Below, in pieces: positions 1-7,538 of a stretch of DNA of 64,000 bases. The notes beneath the pieces are model-generated. The model saw only the letters and a list, made by a program, of their open reading frames with translations, had not been told where the DNA came from and did no database searches. The DNA comes from Chloroflexota bacterium (GTDB taxonomy: Bacteria; Chloroflexota; Anaerolineae; Aggregatilineales; J027): assembly GCA_016234595.1 (NCBI GenBank), contig JACRBG010000026.1, positions 1-64,000 on the forward strand, given 5' to 3'. Numbering within the stretch: the stretch's first letter is position 1; each line of letters opens with the position of its first letter. The position numbers and the translations under genes were made by a program.

Positions 1-13
1 TAATAGGGAGGGA

Positions 14-712
14 CTAGCGTTTCTTGGCAGCAGGCTTGGCTTCCTCACGCACGGCAAATAAATCACCATGCAATAGCCCAGCCAGCGCCCCACCACCCAA
101 AATGCCAATGGCATATTGCAAGACATCACCCAAGTTCTGGGTATCTTTGGCTACAAGGGCGGGGCCGAGGGTACGGGCCAAATTTGCCGAACCACCCGTC
201 AATGGGCCAGCCAGCAAAATGCACGCAGCAAGTGTAAAGCCAATCACAACGGGCGTAGCAGGGCCGCCTTTGCCATAAGCTGCTGCCTGATAGATGGTAC
301 TCACCAAGAAAAAGGTGATAATCGCCTCAATCAAGACCAGTTGGCCGGGGGCCACACCCGAAGCGGGAACAGTTTGGCCGAGCGTATTGACACCGGCCTG
401 ACCACTTGGCAAAGCGATGCGTAGCACAAGCGCGGCTAACAGGCCACCCGCAATCTGGGCAATCCAGTAGATAACGGCTTTGCGGGGACCAACTTTTCCA
501 CCGACCAATAGGCCCAAGGTGACAGCAGGGTTGACATGCGCCCCAGAAATATGCCCATAAGTCGCTACAATTGCGGCCAAGATAAGGCCATGCGCCAATG
601 CTGCTGCAACGACATTGCCGGGTGACATTGCCACCGTGCCAGCCCCGACCAACACTAACATAAATGTGCCAATTGCCTCGGCAATGCCCTCGCGTGTTTC
701 TTGTGGACTCAT
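14..712 (-). CDS. Aquaporin / MIP-family channel
   Basis: A 232-residue polytopic membrane protein of the major intrinsic protein family, which passively conducts water or small neutral solutes across the cytoplasmic membrane. The first half-helix motif is canonical (HVNPAVTLG, about residue 60). The second, near residue 180, reads ANLARTLGPAL, so the usual Asn-Pro-Ala is Asn-Leu-Ala while the selectivity-filter Arg is kept. Six hydrophobic segments fit the family, and the length is normal. I chose ATG at 712 because an AGGAG lies 12 bases upstream. The TTG at 724 abuts that AGGAG and is too close. Family call is firm; the substrate (water, glycerol or other) cannot be told. Confidence 0.9.
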   Translation of the reverse strand: MSPQETREGIAEAIGTFMLVLVGAGTVAMSPGNVVAAALAHGLILAAIVATYGHISGAHVNPAVTLGLLVGGKVGPRKAVIYWIAQIAGGLLAALVLRIALPSGQAGVNTLGQTVPASGVAPGQLVLIEAIITFFLVSTIYQAAAYGKGGPATPVVIGFTLAACILLAGPLTGGSANLARTLGPALVAKDTQNLGDVLQYAIGILGGGALAGLLHGDLFAVREEAKPAAKKR

Positions 713-816
713 TTTTCTGCACAACTCCTAAACAGTGAAATAATGAAATTTACAACAGCGGGAAATTATAGCGCCCTCTGGCAGAGCTACCACTGCATTA
801 GGCCACCTTTTTCAAA

Positions 817-849
817 TAAAAACAGCGCACATTTCACAATGCACGCTGC
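817..849 (-). terminator. Intrinsic terminator of the PpiC gene
   Basis: On the minus strand an 11-bp stem (CAGCGTGCATT pairing with AATGTGCGCTG through two G-U pairs) is followed by TTTTTAT. It lies just past the stop of the foldase gene and before the aquaporin gene. Confidence 0.7.
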
Positions 850-876
850 TTAATTTCAATCTAGCGGGTGAATGGA

Positions 877-2307
877 TTATCCAAACACGTTACCCAATAG
901 ATCAGAGTAGCTGGGATCGCTGGGGGTACGGTCTTCCCAATTGTCACGACGTTGAATGTCCGCATTGGAGACCAAATCGGTTTCCCAAGTTTGATAGGCC
1001 GTACTCTTGTTTTGCTGCAATTGGCTGGCGGAAATGTCGCGTAGTTCACGCTCCATTACCTGAATGACATGGAAGCCAAATTGTGAGCAGACCGGGCCAA
1101 CAATCGCACCAATATCAGCAGTATCAACAGCCGCCTTAAATTCAGGCACATAACCACCGCTGGCGCTCCAGCCCAAACCACCACCATTAGCACCACTACC
1201 GTCATCTGAGACAGCTTGGGCCAACGCAGCAAAGGGTTCGCCCGCATTCAAAGCCGCCAGAACTTGTTCGGCTTGTTGTTTGTAAGGTGCCCATTCTTCA
1301 GAGTTACAAGTATCCTGTGTGAAGACACGGGATGGATCTTCGGGCACTTGAATCAAAATGTGACGGGCATTTACCCATACTTCTTGCGTTGATTCGTCTT
1401 TAGTCACATCTTCCAACAATGCTGCCCGCAAGGCACGCAAAGTGAAAATATCACGGACGGCGTCCCGGTCAATCTTAGCAACATCTTTGGCGTCGCCATA
1501 AAAGCTATTTTCCAACTTCGTCACAGTCGAACGAATGTCGTCTGGTGCAACAGGAGTGTCGCTTGGAGTTGGCGTATAGGTCTGTTCCAAAGTTGGGCTT
1601 GGGGTTTCAGTAGGTGTATTGGTTGGCAGTGGGGTTACTGTCGCGCAATCGGTCTGATCAGCCGTACATCCCTCTGCCGTTGGTTGAATGGTCTCCGTCG
1701 GCGTGTTGGTGATAGTGGGTGTATTCGAAGCCGTTGAAGTAATCAATGGGGTCGAAGTGGGGGTGGTCGGATCAGTTGCCGAAGGGCTGGGGGTAGGCGT
1801 CAATTGAGTAATCAAATAGGACGCTATATATTGATCCACCGCCGAATCAATGGCGGCCCGATCAATTTCAATCCCACGCTTCTTGGCTTCTTTTTCTAGC
1901 AATACCTGCAATTCCATATCATCCAAAACCTGCCCACCAAACAAGGAGGGTTCACGCAGGGCGAGGATATCATTGCTATATTGCTGAACAGCCTGATCAA
2001 CGCCAACAACCAACGCATAATTCTGAATTTCATTGGCTTTAAACCAACGCTCGGTTCTTACCCGTTCTTGGAAGTCCTTGGTTTTGATGCCCGTACCGTC
2101 AACAGTCGTGATGGATTGTTCGGGAACGACCACATAATCGTTGAGCAGTGCATAGGCCAAAATCAACACGGCTACCACAAAACCGAGCCCAGCAACAATC
2201 AACACAATACGCTGGGTATAATGCTCTTGCTCAGCCCTTGAACGGCGGGCCTTTAACTCTTGTTCGCGCACCTTACGGGCACGAGCTGTTGTATCCTTTT
2301 TGCTCAT
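877..2307 (-). CDS. Membrane-anchored peptidyl-prolyl isomerase (PpiC/parvulin, SurA/PrsA-like)
   Basis: A 476-residue foldase expected to act outside the membrane on exported proteins. The basic N-terminus (residues 1-33) and a single membrane segment (about 34-56) anchor it. A helical chaperone-like region is interrupted by a Thr/Pro-rich stretch (about 170-255), then resumes. The parvulin domain lies at about 311-420 and opens with VNARHILIQV; it also has the GANGGGLGW and QFGFHVIQV signatures of rotamases. It precedes the aquaporin gene on the same strand with a terminator between them. The low-complexity insert in the middle of the chaperone portion is unusual for SurA or PrsA. Family call is firm; client proteins are unknown. 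Confidence 0.9.
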   Translation of the reverse strand: MSKKDTTARARKVREQELKARRSRAEQEHYTQRIVLIVAGLGFVVAVLILAYALLNDYVVVPEQSITTVDGTGIKTKDFQERVRTERWFKANEIQNYALVVGVDQAVQQYSNDILALREPSLFGGQVLDDMELQVLLEKEAKKRGIEIDRAAIDSAVDQYIASYLITQLTPTPSPSATDPTTPTSTPLITSTASNTPTITNTPTETIQPTAEGCTADQTDCATVTPLPTNTPTETPSPTLEQTYTPTPSDTPVAPDDIRSTVTKLENSFYGDAKDVAKIDRDAVRDIFTLRALRAALLEDVTKDESTQEVWVNARHILIQVPEDPSRVFTQDTCNSEEWAPYKQQAEQVLAALNAGEPFAALAQAVSDDGSGANGGGLGWSASGGYVPEFKAAVDTADIGAIVGPVCSQFGFHVIQVMERELRDISASQLQQNKSTAYQTWETDLVSNADIQRRDNWEDRTPSDPSYSDLLGNVFG

Positions 2308-2333
2308 AAGAAGAGATTCTTCCTCGCAGGCAC

Positions 2334-2360
2334 AAAAAAGGGGTACAGTAACTGTACCCG
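2334..2360 (-). terminator. Terminator of the rpsF-ssb-rpsR operon
   Basis: Perfect inverted repeat GGGTACAG/CTGTACCC with a 3-base loop, followed on the minus strand by CTTTTTT. It sits 16 bases past the rpsR stop. Confidence 0.8.
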
Positions 2361-2375
2361 GTGAATTTTTACGAC

Positions 2376-2747
2376 TTAACCACGACCACCGTTAATGTGC
2401 TGCGGTGCATAGGGCAGCAAGGCCAAATGCCGCGCACGCTTGATTGCCAGCGCCAACGCCCGTTGACACTTGGCACATGCACCCGTTTGACGACGCGGGC
2501 GAATCTTGCCACTGTCGGTGAGATAACGGCGCAGCATGTCGACATCTTTATAGTCGATATTGCATTTACCATCCACTAAAAATGGGCAACCCTTGCGACG
2601 ACGTGAGCCACCGGAATACCGACTTGGCCCTCGGACATCATCATCGCCATCGCCATCATCCATATCATCAAAGTCAGGCCGGCGGGGACGGCGGCGCTCT
2701 TCGGAATAGTCCATTTCGTCATCGCGCTGACGTGGATCATCACTCAT
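2376..2747 (-). CDS. rpsR: 30S ribosomal protein S18 with acidic N-terminal extension
   Basis: A 123-residue S18, the small-subunit protein that pairs with S6 on the platform. The conserved core starts near residue 50 (RRKGCPF) and runs through [18 protein letters not shown] to the ALLPY end. Four cysteines arranged as two pairs (CPF..KC and CAKC) mark the zinc-binding form of S18. About 48 extra N-terminal residues rich in Asp, Glu and Arg precede the core, longer than the usual 70-90-residue protein. ATG at 2747 has GGAG 9 bases upstream. It is the last gene of rpsF-ssb-rpsR, a classic bacterial operon order, and is followed by a strong terminator. Confidence 0.95.
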   Translation of the reverse strand: MSDDPRQRDDEMDYSEERRRPRRPDFDDMDDGDGDDDVRGPSRYSGGSRRRKGCPFLVDGKCNIDYKDVDMLRRYLTDSGKIRPRRQTGACAKCQRALALAIKRARHLALLPYAPQHINGGRG

Positions 2748-2818
2748 TTGAGAATACTCCTAAAATATTTGACCGCTACTATGCGGACACCTTCAGATGG
2801 TTTCAAGTTGAGATAAAA

Positions 2819-3220
2819 TTAAAAGCCGTAGCTTTCGTCATCCCCTTCAGGATAATCATCCTGATGTTGGCTGAAACGGGGGCCAACACGATCACCGAGA
2901 ATAATCATTTCTTGCGCTACCAATTCTGTCCGGTAGTGCCGCTTGCCTTCTTCATCTTCCCATCCGCGTGTTTGCAGCCGACCTTCAATATAGACCTGCT
3001 GATTTTTGCTAAGGTGGGTATTGCAGATTTCAGCCAGAGGCCCCCACGCCACCACGTTAAACCATTCGGTTTCTTCACGCCGTTCGCCTTCATAGGAAGT
3101 CCAAGTGCGTGTTGTGGCGACATTAAAACTGGTAACGGGACGACCACTAGGGGTATAACGCATTTCTGGGTCGCGCCCTAAATGGCCTATAATCATGACT
3201 TTATTGAGTCCTCGGGCCAT
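2819..3220 (-). CDS. ssb: Single-stranded DNA-binding protein
   Basis: A 133-residue SSB with an N-terminal OB fold (LNKVMIIGHLGRDPEMRYTPSG, then WFNVVAWG and VYIEGRLQTR) that coats single-stranded DNA in replication and repair. The C-terminal tail is short and acidic (YPEGDDESYGF). It ends in Gly-Phe rather than the usual Pro-Phe tip that recruits partner proteins. ATG at 3220 has GGTGA five bases upstream; a GTG three codons earlier (3229) is the alternative. It lies between rpsF and rpsR, as is usual. Confidence 0.95.
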   Translation of the reverse strand: MARGLNKVMIIGHLGRDPEMRYTPSGRPVTSFNVATTRTWTSYEGERREETEWFNVVAWGPLAEICNTHLSKNQQVYIEGRLQTRGWEDEEGKRHYRTELVAQEMIILGDRVGPRFSQHQDDYPEGDDESYGF

Positions 3221-3311
3221 GTCATTCACCGTTCCAACTCATTCACATTTAACGGGATGCACATTGCGAAAAATACTCGATTGGCAGCTAGAACTTAACC
3301 ACCTGTCGAGT

Positions 3312-3602
3312 TTATTCATCCGTGCGAACGACCAGATAACGCAGGATGTTCGGTTCGATATTCATCTTGCGTTGAAACTCATCAACTGCCTTCGGTTCAA
3401 CTTCAACATCCAGCAGGACATAATAGCCTTCGCGGTTGGTGCCAATCGAATAGGCCAAACGACGGCGGCCCCAGTGGTTGGTGTTTTTGATTTCACCACC
3501 CGCTTCAGTCAGCCAATTTGAGACTTTTTCAATAGTGGCTTTTTGCTCGGCGTCGGGAATACCAGTCGGCACAATAAACGTTATTTCGTAGGGTCTTTTC
3601 AC
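3312..3602 (-). CDS. rpsF: 30S ribosomal protein S6
   Basis: A 96-residue S6, the partner of S18 on the 30S platform, with the family signatures YEITFIVPTG, GRRRLAYSI and the NILRYLVVR end. The start is GTG at 3602, preceded by AAGGAG with 6-base spacing. It is the first gene of rpsF-ssb-rpsR. The promoter at 3699-3727 leaves a leader of about 90 bases that contains a hairpin, a plausible site for feedback by the S6:S18 pair, which is known to bind rpsF leaders in other bacteria. Confidence 0.96.
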   Translation of the reverse strand: MKRPYEITFIVPTGIPDAEQKATIEKVSNWLTEAGGEIKNTNHWGRRRLAYSIGTNREGYYVLLDVEVEPKAVDEFQRKMNIEPNILRYLVVRTDE

Positions 3603-3624
3603 AGGTTCTCCTTCCCTCGGGTTT

Positions 3625-3661
3625 GTCCGGTTTCTTCCAAAAGAGGGTTTGTCTACCGGAC
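3625..3661 (-). promoter_or_regulatory. Hairpin in the rpsF leader, candidate S6:S18 control element
   Basis: A perfect 7-bp inverted repeat (GTCCGGT at 3625-3631, ACCGGAC at 3655-3661) encloses a 23-base loop inside the rpsF leader, 23 bases before the GTG. Leaders of rpsF in several phyla carry an RNA motif bound by S6:S18. Position and CCG content fit, but I cannot confirm the consensus by eye. Confidence 0.4.
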
Positions 3662-3698
3662 GGAAAGTGATTCATAGTTGCTAAATTCAGCGGGCAAC

Positions 3699-3727
3699 AT
3701 CTTACCGTAAAGGGATGGCATTGACAA
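3699..3727 (-). promoter_or_regulatory. Promoter of rpsF-ssb-rpsR
   Basis: Minus-strand TTGTCA (3727-3722), a 17-base spacer, then TAAGAT (3704-3699). Its -35 box overlaps the -35 box of the divergent promoter. Confidence 0.65.
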
Positions 3728-3749
3728 GGTACAACCCAAATCCAATAAT
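3721..3749 (+). promoter_or_regulatory. Promoter of the SdpI-like gene
   Basis: Consensus TTGACA (3721-3726), a 17-base spacer and AATAAT (3744-3749). Transcription would begin near 3756, on top of an upstream in-frame ATG. This argues for the later start at 3783. Confidence 0.7.
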
Positions 3750-3782
3750 TAAGAGATGACTGTAGTTGATGGAGAACCGTTG

Positions 3783-4142
3783 ATGACTCTTCTGTTGGTA
3801 ATGTTTGCAGGCACAGGTCTTTTGTTAGCGGCCCTTGCCATTCCCATGATGCAACGACGGGTAAAGCCTAACGGATGGTATGGTTTTCGGACCAAAAGTA
3901 CCCTGAGCAATCCGGATTTGTGGTATGATGCCAATGCTTATGCAGGGCGACTACTGTTGATTTTTGGTGTACTCGTAGTGGTTTCGAGCATCCTGTTGGC
4001 GTTAGTCCCTGACATCACCATAGATGGCTATAGCATAGTCATGCTTGTTGTCACCATGGTTGGGTCGTTGATTATGCTGGTCTTGTGTTGGAATTTTCTA
4101 CGTGCCTATCCCCATAATAAAAATAAACAAGGACATTCATGA
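3783..4142 (+). CDS. SdpI-family integral membrane protein
   Basis: A 119-residue membrane protein with three or four hydrophobic segments. A conserved cytoplasmic-looking motif (KPNGWYGFRTKSTLSNPDLWYDAN) of the SdpI/YhfL family lies between the first and second. In Bacillus, SdpI protects against the SDP toxin and serves as a signal receiver, but most homologues have no known role and no toxin gene is seen here. ATG at 3783 has GGAGA 8 bases upstream; the earlier ATG at 3756 coincides with the predicted transcription start. The stop overlaps the next gene's ATG by four bases (ATGA), so the two are coupled. Confidence 0.75.
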   Translation: MTLLLVMFAGTGLLLAALAIPMMQRRVKPNGWYGFRTKSTLSNPDLWYDANAYAGRLLLIFGVLVVVSSILLALVPDITIDGYSIVMLVVTMVGSLIMLVLCWNFLRAYPHNKNKQGHS

Positions 4143-5146
4143 CAAGCCCTAGCCGTATTGAAACATTGCCAATTGAAAGCGCCGCCCTTAAGGGCAATCG
4201 GCTTGGCGACCCCCATCAACGTGAATTAACGGTCTACCTTCCGGCTGGTTATGATGAGCAGGCCGAGCGGCGGTATCCCGTGTGTTTTCTGTTGAGTAGC
4301 CACGGGCGGACAAGCTATTATCATATTAGTTGGAATCAATGGGACGAAACATTGCCCCAACGCCTTGACCGTCTCATCCGTACAGGTCAGATGCCCCCCG
4401 TAATTGTGGCACTACCCGAGGCTTGGACACGCTTTGGCGGATCGCAATATTTAGACTCGGCGATTGGGAATTATGCGAGTTATTTAATTGGCGAACTCGT
4501 CCCTTTAGTGGATAGCACCTATCGCACATTGCCAAGTCGGGAGCATCGGGGCATTTTGGGTCACAGCAGTGGTGGCTATGGGGCCCTCGTCCATGCCATG
4601 CAGCACCCGGATGTTTTTGGGGCGATTGGTTGTCGAGCCGGCGATATGTATTGGGAATACACGGCAATTCCGGGCCTATCCCATTTTCACCAACAAATCG
4701 AAAAATGGGGTGGAATTGCAGAGTTTATTGCTAAAATTCCTGAAATTCAACCCAAAGGCGGCGCTTTTTGGGAGGCCATTCATACCGTAATGCAATCTAT
4801 GGCGTATGCAACCAATCCGACATCGCCACTCGGATTTGACCCACCGATTGACCTCGAAACCGGAGCCATTATCCCTGAGGTCTGGGCACGCTGGTTAGAA
4901 TTTGACCCTGTCCGCATGATTGACCGACCAGAATATCAGGCCGCCCTCAAAACCATGAAAAGCGTTTTTATTGAGGTTGGGCGCTTTGATGAATATCAGT
5001 TACAAGTGGGGTCGCGCTTGCTCCACCGCAAATTAGACCAGTATGGCGTGGCCCATATCTATGAAGAATTCCCAGATGGTCATCGGGATACGCACTATCG
5101 GTATGATGTAGCTTTTCCTGTGATAGTCAAAGCATTGAGTTTGTAG
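4139..5146 (+). CDS. Putative esterase, alpha/beta hydrolase (esterase D type)
   Basis: A 335-residue cytoplasmic hydrolase with no signal peptide. The family opening LPAGYDEQAERRYPVCFLLS is followed by the nucleophile elbow GHSSGGYGA near residue 143. A late acid region (VGRFDEYQL) and a His in PDGHRDTHYRY complete the likely triad. This matches the putative esterase family that includes S-formylglutathione hydrolase and enterochelin-type esterases. The central part (about 170-260) is longer than in esterase D, and the substrate is unknown. It is translationally coupled to the SdpI-like gene and 7 bases ahead of the LysM-M23 gene. Confidence 0.8.
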   Translation: MTSPSRIETLPIESAALKGNRLGDPHQRELTVYLPAGYDEQAERRYPVCFLLSSHGRTSYYHISWNQWDETLPQRLDRLIRTGQMPPVIVALPEAWTRFGGSQYLDSAIGNYASYLIGELVPLVDSTYRTLPSREHRGILGHSSGGYGALVHAMQHPDVFGAIGCRAGDMYWEYTAIPGLSHFHQQIEKWGGIAEFIAKIPEIQPKGGAFWEAIHTVMQSMAYATNPTSPLGFDPPIDLETGAIIPEVWARWLEFDPVRMIDRPEYQAALKTMKSVFIEVGRFDEYQLQVGSRLLHRKLDQYGVAHIYEEFPDGHRDTHYRYDVAFPVIVKALSL

Positions 5147-5153
5147 AGGGACA

Positions 5154-6734
5154 GTGGGTAAACGATCTTTTTACCTTTTATGGGTAGCACTCGGCCTCTT
5201 TGCCGCAATTATGGCTTGCACCCGTCCCGGATCGGAAAAAGTAGTCTATGTGACGGCGACTTTCCCCGGCGGGGTTTTGCTACCTACCGAAACGTCAAGC
5301 GCCCCGACGGATACCCCCATTAAGCCAACGCCTAACCCGGCTCGCTTTGATACACCCGTTGCCGTCGCTGCGTCGGGTGGCGGGGGAGAACAAAGTTATA
5401 CCGTCCAATCGGGTGATACGCTTAATGTAATTGCGGCACGATTTGGCACCACGGCCCAAGCCATTATATCGTTGAATGGCCTCACGAATCCCGATATTTT
5501 GGAAGTGGGACAAGTGCTGCGGATTCCAACAGGCAGCGCCCCGCCACCACCCACATCCGGTTTCAAAACCATCCCCGATAGCGAATTGGTCTATAGCCCA
5601 GCCGTCAAAGATTTTGATTTGGCCTCATATGCCAAGTTAAAACCGGGTTTTCTGCGGGTCTATTCTGAAGAACTCAATGGTGAGCTGTGGAGTGGGGTCG
5701 AACTCATTAATCAGGTGGCATTAGATTACAGTGTCAATCCCCGTCTGCTTTTAGCGCTTTTGGAATATCAAGGGGGCTGGCTGTCCAATCCTAATCCAAC
5801 TGAGGATCAGCAAAACTACCCAATGGGAATTATTTCATTGGATCGAGTTGGATTATGGCGCCAACTGCTGGCGGCGGCTAATACGCTGAATGCAGGTTAT
5901 TATGGCTGGAAATATCGCGGACTTGAAACCGCCAGTTTTGCGGATGGCACACCGCTTAGTTTCGCGTCCGATTTAAATGCGGGGACGGTGGCGATTCAAT
6001 ATTTCTTCTCGCAATTTAGCAACGAAGCCCAATATCAAGTGGATGTTAGCGAACAGGGCTTTTTCCAAACCTACCTAACATTATTTGGTGATCCCTTCCG
6101 CAGTGCAGTCGAACCCCTTGTGCCAAACGATTTGCAGCAACCCACGATGATGTTCCCATTCTCCCAAGGTGAAACATGGTATTTTACAGGTGGGCCACAT
6201 GGCGGGTATAACACCGGGAGTGCGTGGTCGTCGGTAGACTTTGCGCCCCCCACCCCCTCTGATGAACTGGTCGCTCAACAGGGCTATTGTTATATCTCAG
6301 TCAATTGGGTCACAGCCGTCGCCCCCGGCGTCATTGCCCGCAGTGGCAACGGATATATCATCTTAGATTTAGATGGTGATGGCAACGAACATACTGGCTG
6401 GACAGCCATATATCTGCATATTTCAAGCCAAGAAGTCGTCAAGCCGGGTACCCGCGTACAAACCGGGGATAAATTAGGCCACCCATCCTGTGAAGGGGGT
6501 TATTCTACAGGAACCCACCTGCATTTTGGACGGCGCTATAACGGTGAATGGATTCCGGTCACTTGTGACATCTGCCCCAAAGGGGTAGCTGTTCCCCCCT
6601 TGGTACTCAGTGGGTGGACAATCACGGGGTATCCCAATCAGGAATATCAAGGCTACATGACAAATGACAAATTAGGGGCCGAACGGCGGGCGAATGTAGG
6701 GCGAGAAGACCCTATTAATCAAATTAGCTGGTAG
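5154..6734 (+). CDS. Lipoprotein with LysM and M23 (LasA-type) peptidase domains
   Basis: A 526-residue secreted lipoprotein; the signal peptide ends in a lipobox (AAIMAC, Cys22). A Thr/Pro-rich linker is followed by one LysM peptidoglycan-binding domain (about 80-126). A large middle region comes next, then a C-terminal zinc metallopeptidase. Metal and catalytic residues follow the LasA/M23A pattern. There is a His in GGPHGG with an Asp 13 residues later in SSVDFAP, a His in AIYLHISS, and the HLHFG motif. It is likely a cell-wall hydrolase or modulator. The start is GTG 7 bases after the esterase stop. A terminator follows. Confidence 0.88.
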   Translation: MGKRSFYLLWVALGLFAAIMACTRPGSEKVVYVTATFPGGVLLPTETSSAPTDTPIKPTPNPARFDTPVAVAASGGGGEQSYTVQSGDTLNVIAARFGTTAQAIISLNGLTNPDILEVGQVLRIPTGSAPPPPTSGFKTIPDSELVYSPAVKDFDLASYAKLKPGFLRVYSEELNGELWSGVELINQVALDYSVNPRLLLALLEYQGGWLSNPNPTEDQQNYPMGIISLDRVGLWRQLLAAANTLNAGYYGWKYRGLETASFADGTPLSFASDLNAGTVAIQYFFSQFSNEAQYQVDVSEQGFFQTYLTLFGDPFRSAVEPLVPNDLQQPTMMFPFSQGETWYFTGGPHGGYNTGSAWSSVDFAPPTPSDELVAQQGYCYISVNWVTAVAPGVIARSGNGYIILDLDGDGNEHTGWTAIYLHISSQEVVKPGTRVQTGDKLGHPSCEGGYSTGTHLHFGRRYNGEWIPVTCDICPKGVAVPPLVLSGWTITGYPNQEYQGYMTNDKLGAERRANVGREDPINQISW

Positions 6735-6762
6735 GGGCGAAAAAGAGTATTTTTCCGCCCCG
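6735..6762. terminator. Bidirectional terminator between convergent genes
   Basis: GGGGCG-AAAAA, a 5-base loop, then TTTTT-CCGCCCC, with one bulged base. It works in both orientations and separates the LysM-M23 gene from the convergent lipoprotein gene. Confidence 0.6.
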
Positions 6763-6768
6763 CTAGGC

Positions 6769-7512
6769 TTATTGCAAAGTAATCAATTCACCCGCCAACA
6801 TCCCCTTAATGACATTATCTGTGCGCGCCGCAATATCCTCAGTAAAAGTGACGGTATAGCTAGGCTGGGTCAGATCAAAGGTAAATTTCGTACGTTGGGT
6901 CTGCGAAAGAATCGGCCAGATAAGATTGGGTTGCGACACGGTACGGAAATCCGGAGCATCTTCGGGGCAACGCACTTCATAATTCTCGGTTGCTGAATAG
7001 CTGGTCGGGATTAATTCGATATCCATCAAAATCCGTTCACCATCGGGCCGGAGTATTCCTTGTATATCAAAGGAAAATCCTTCGCCGCCTAATGGATGAA
7101 TTTCGCATACAGGATCAGAAGGAGTGGGCATCAACATACCATTGCCTGTAACAACACCATAGTCTGTGACGTTCAAGGTAGCATTGGCCGAGTAACCCAG
7201 CTGTTTGACTAATCCCTCGTCGTTAATATCAAAGCGAACATAGAGCGACCATGTGCCAGCAACCTTATAGGCCGGAAAATCGAGTGTGGGTGTAAGGCTT
7301 GGGGTGATCTGGGGAATCGGCGTGCGTGTGACCACCACCGTCACCACTTGTGGCGGTTGCGGAGTATTGGTGCCAATAATAGCCGGCGCCACCTGCACCC
7401 CTGAAACATCATCCCCATCATTGGTTTTATCTTTTTTACAGGCAACTAGCCCCAACAGCAACAGCGCCATCACCAACGACATTGCCAAGCGCTGATAACG
7501 ATACCCTTTCAA
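6769..7512 (-). CDS. Uncharacterised lipoprotein
   Basis: A 247-residue secreted protein with a lipobox (LGLVAC), then a Lys/Asp-rich stretch and a Thr/Pro linker. The C-terminal domain looks all-beta, with alternating hydrophobic strands and one Cys pair (VCEIHP, VRCPED). I recognise no family. TTG at 7512 gives a clean basic signal peptide (KGYRYQR) and has AGGGA 8 bases upstream. ATG at 7530 or GTG at 7533 would put acidic residues ahead of the signal peptide. It begins about 26 bases after the kinase stop and is probably co-transcribed with it. Confidence 0.65.
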   Translation of the reverse strand: MKGYRYQRLAMSLVMALLLLGLVACKKDKTNDGDDVSGVQVAPAIIGTNTPQPPQVVTVVVTRTPIPQITPSLTPTLDFPAYKVAGTWSLYVRFDINDEGLVKQLGYSANATLNVTDYGVVTGNGMLMPTPSDPVCEIHPLGGEGFSFDIQGILRPDGERILMDIELIPTSYSATENYEVRCPEDAPDFRTVSQPNLIWPILSQTQRTKFTFDLTQPSYTVTFTEDIAARTDNVIKGMLAGELITLQ

Positions 7513-7538
7513 GAGATTATCCCTTTCCATCACAGCCG

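Noticed and set aside
2582-3181. A 199-codon plus-strand frame opposite rpsR and ssb
   Set aside because: It runs antisense across two well-conserved genes, has no ribosome site or recognisable protein features, and mirrors their codon structure.
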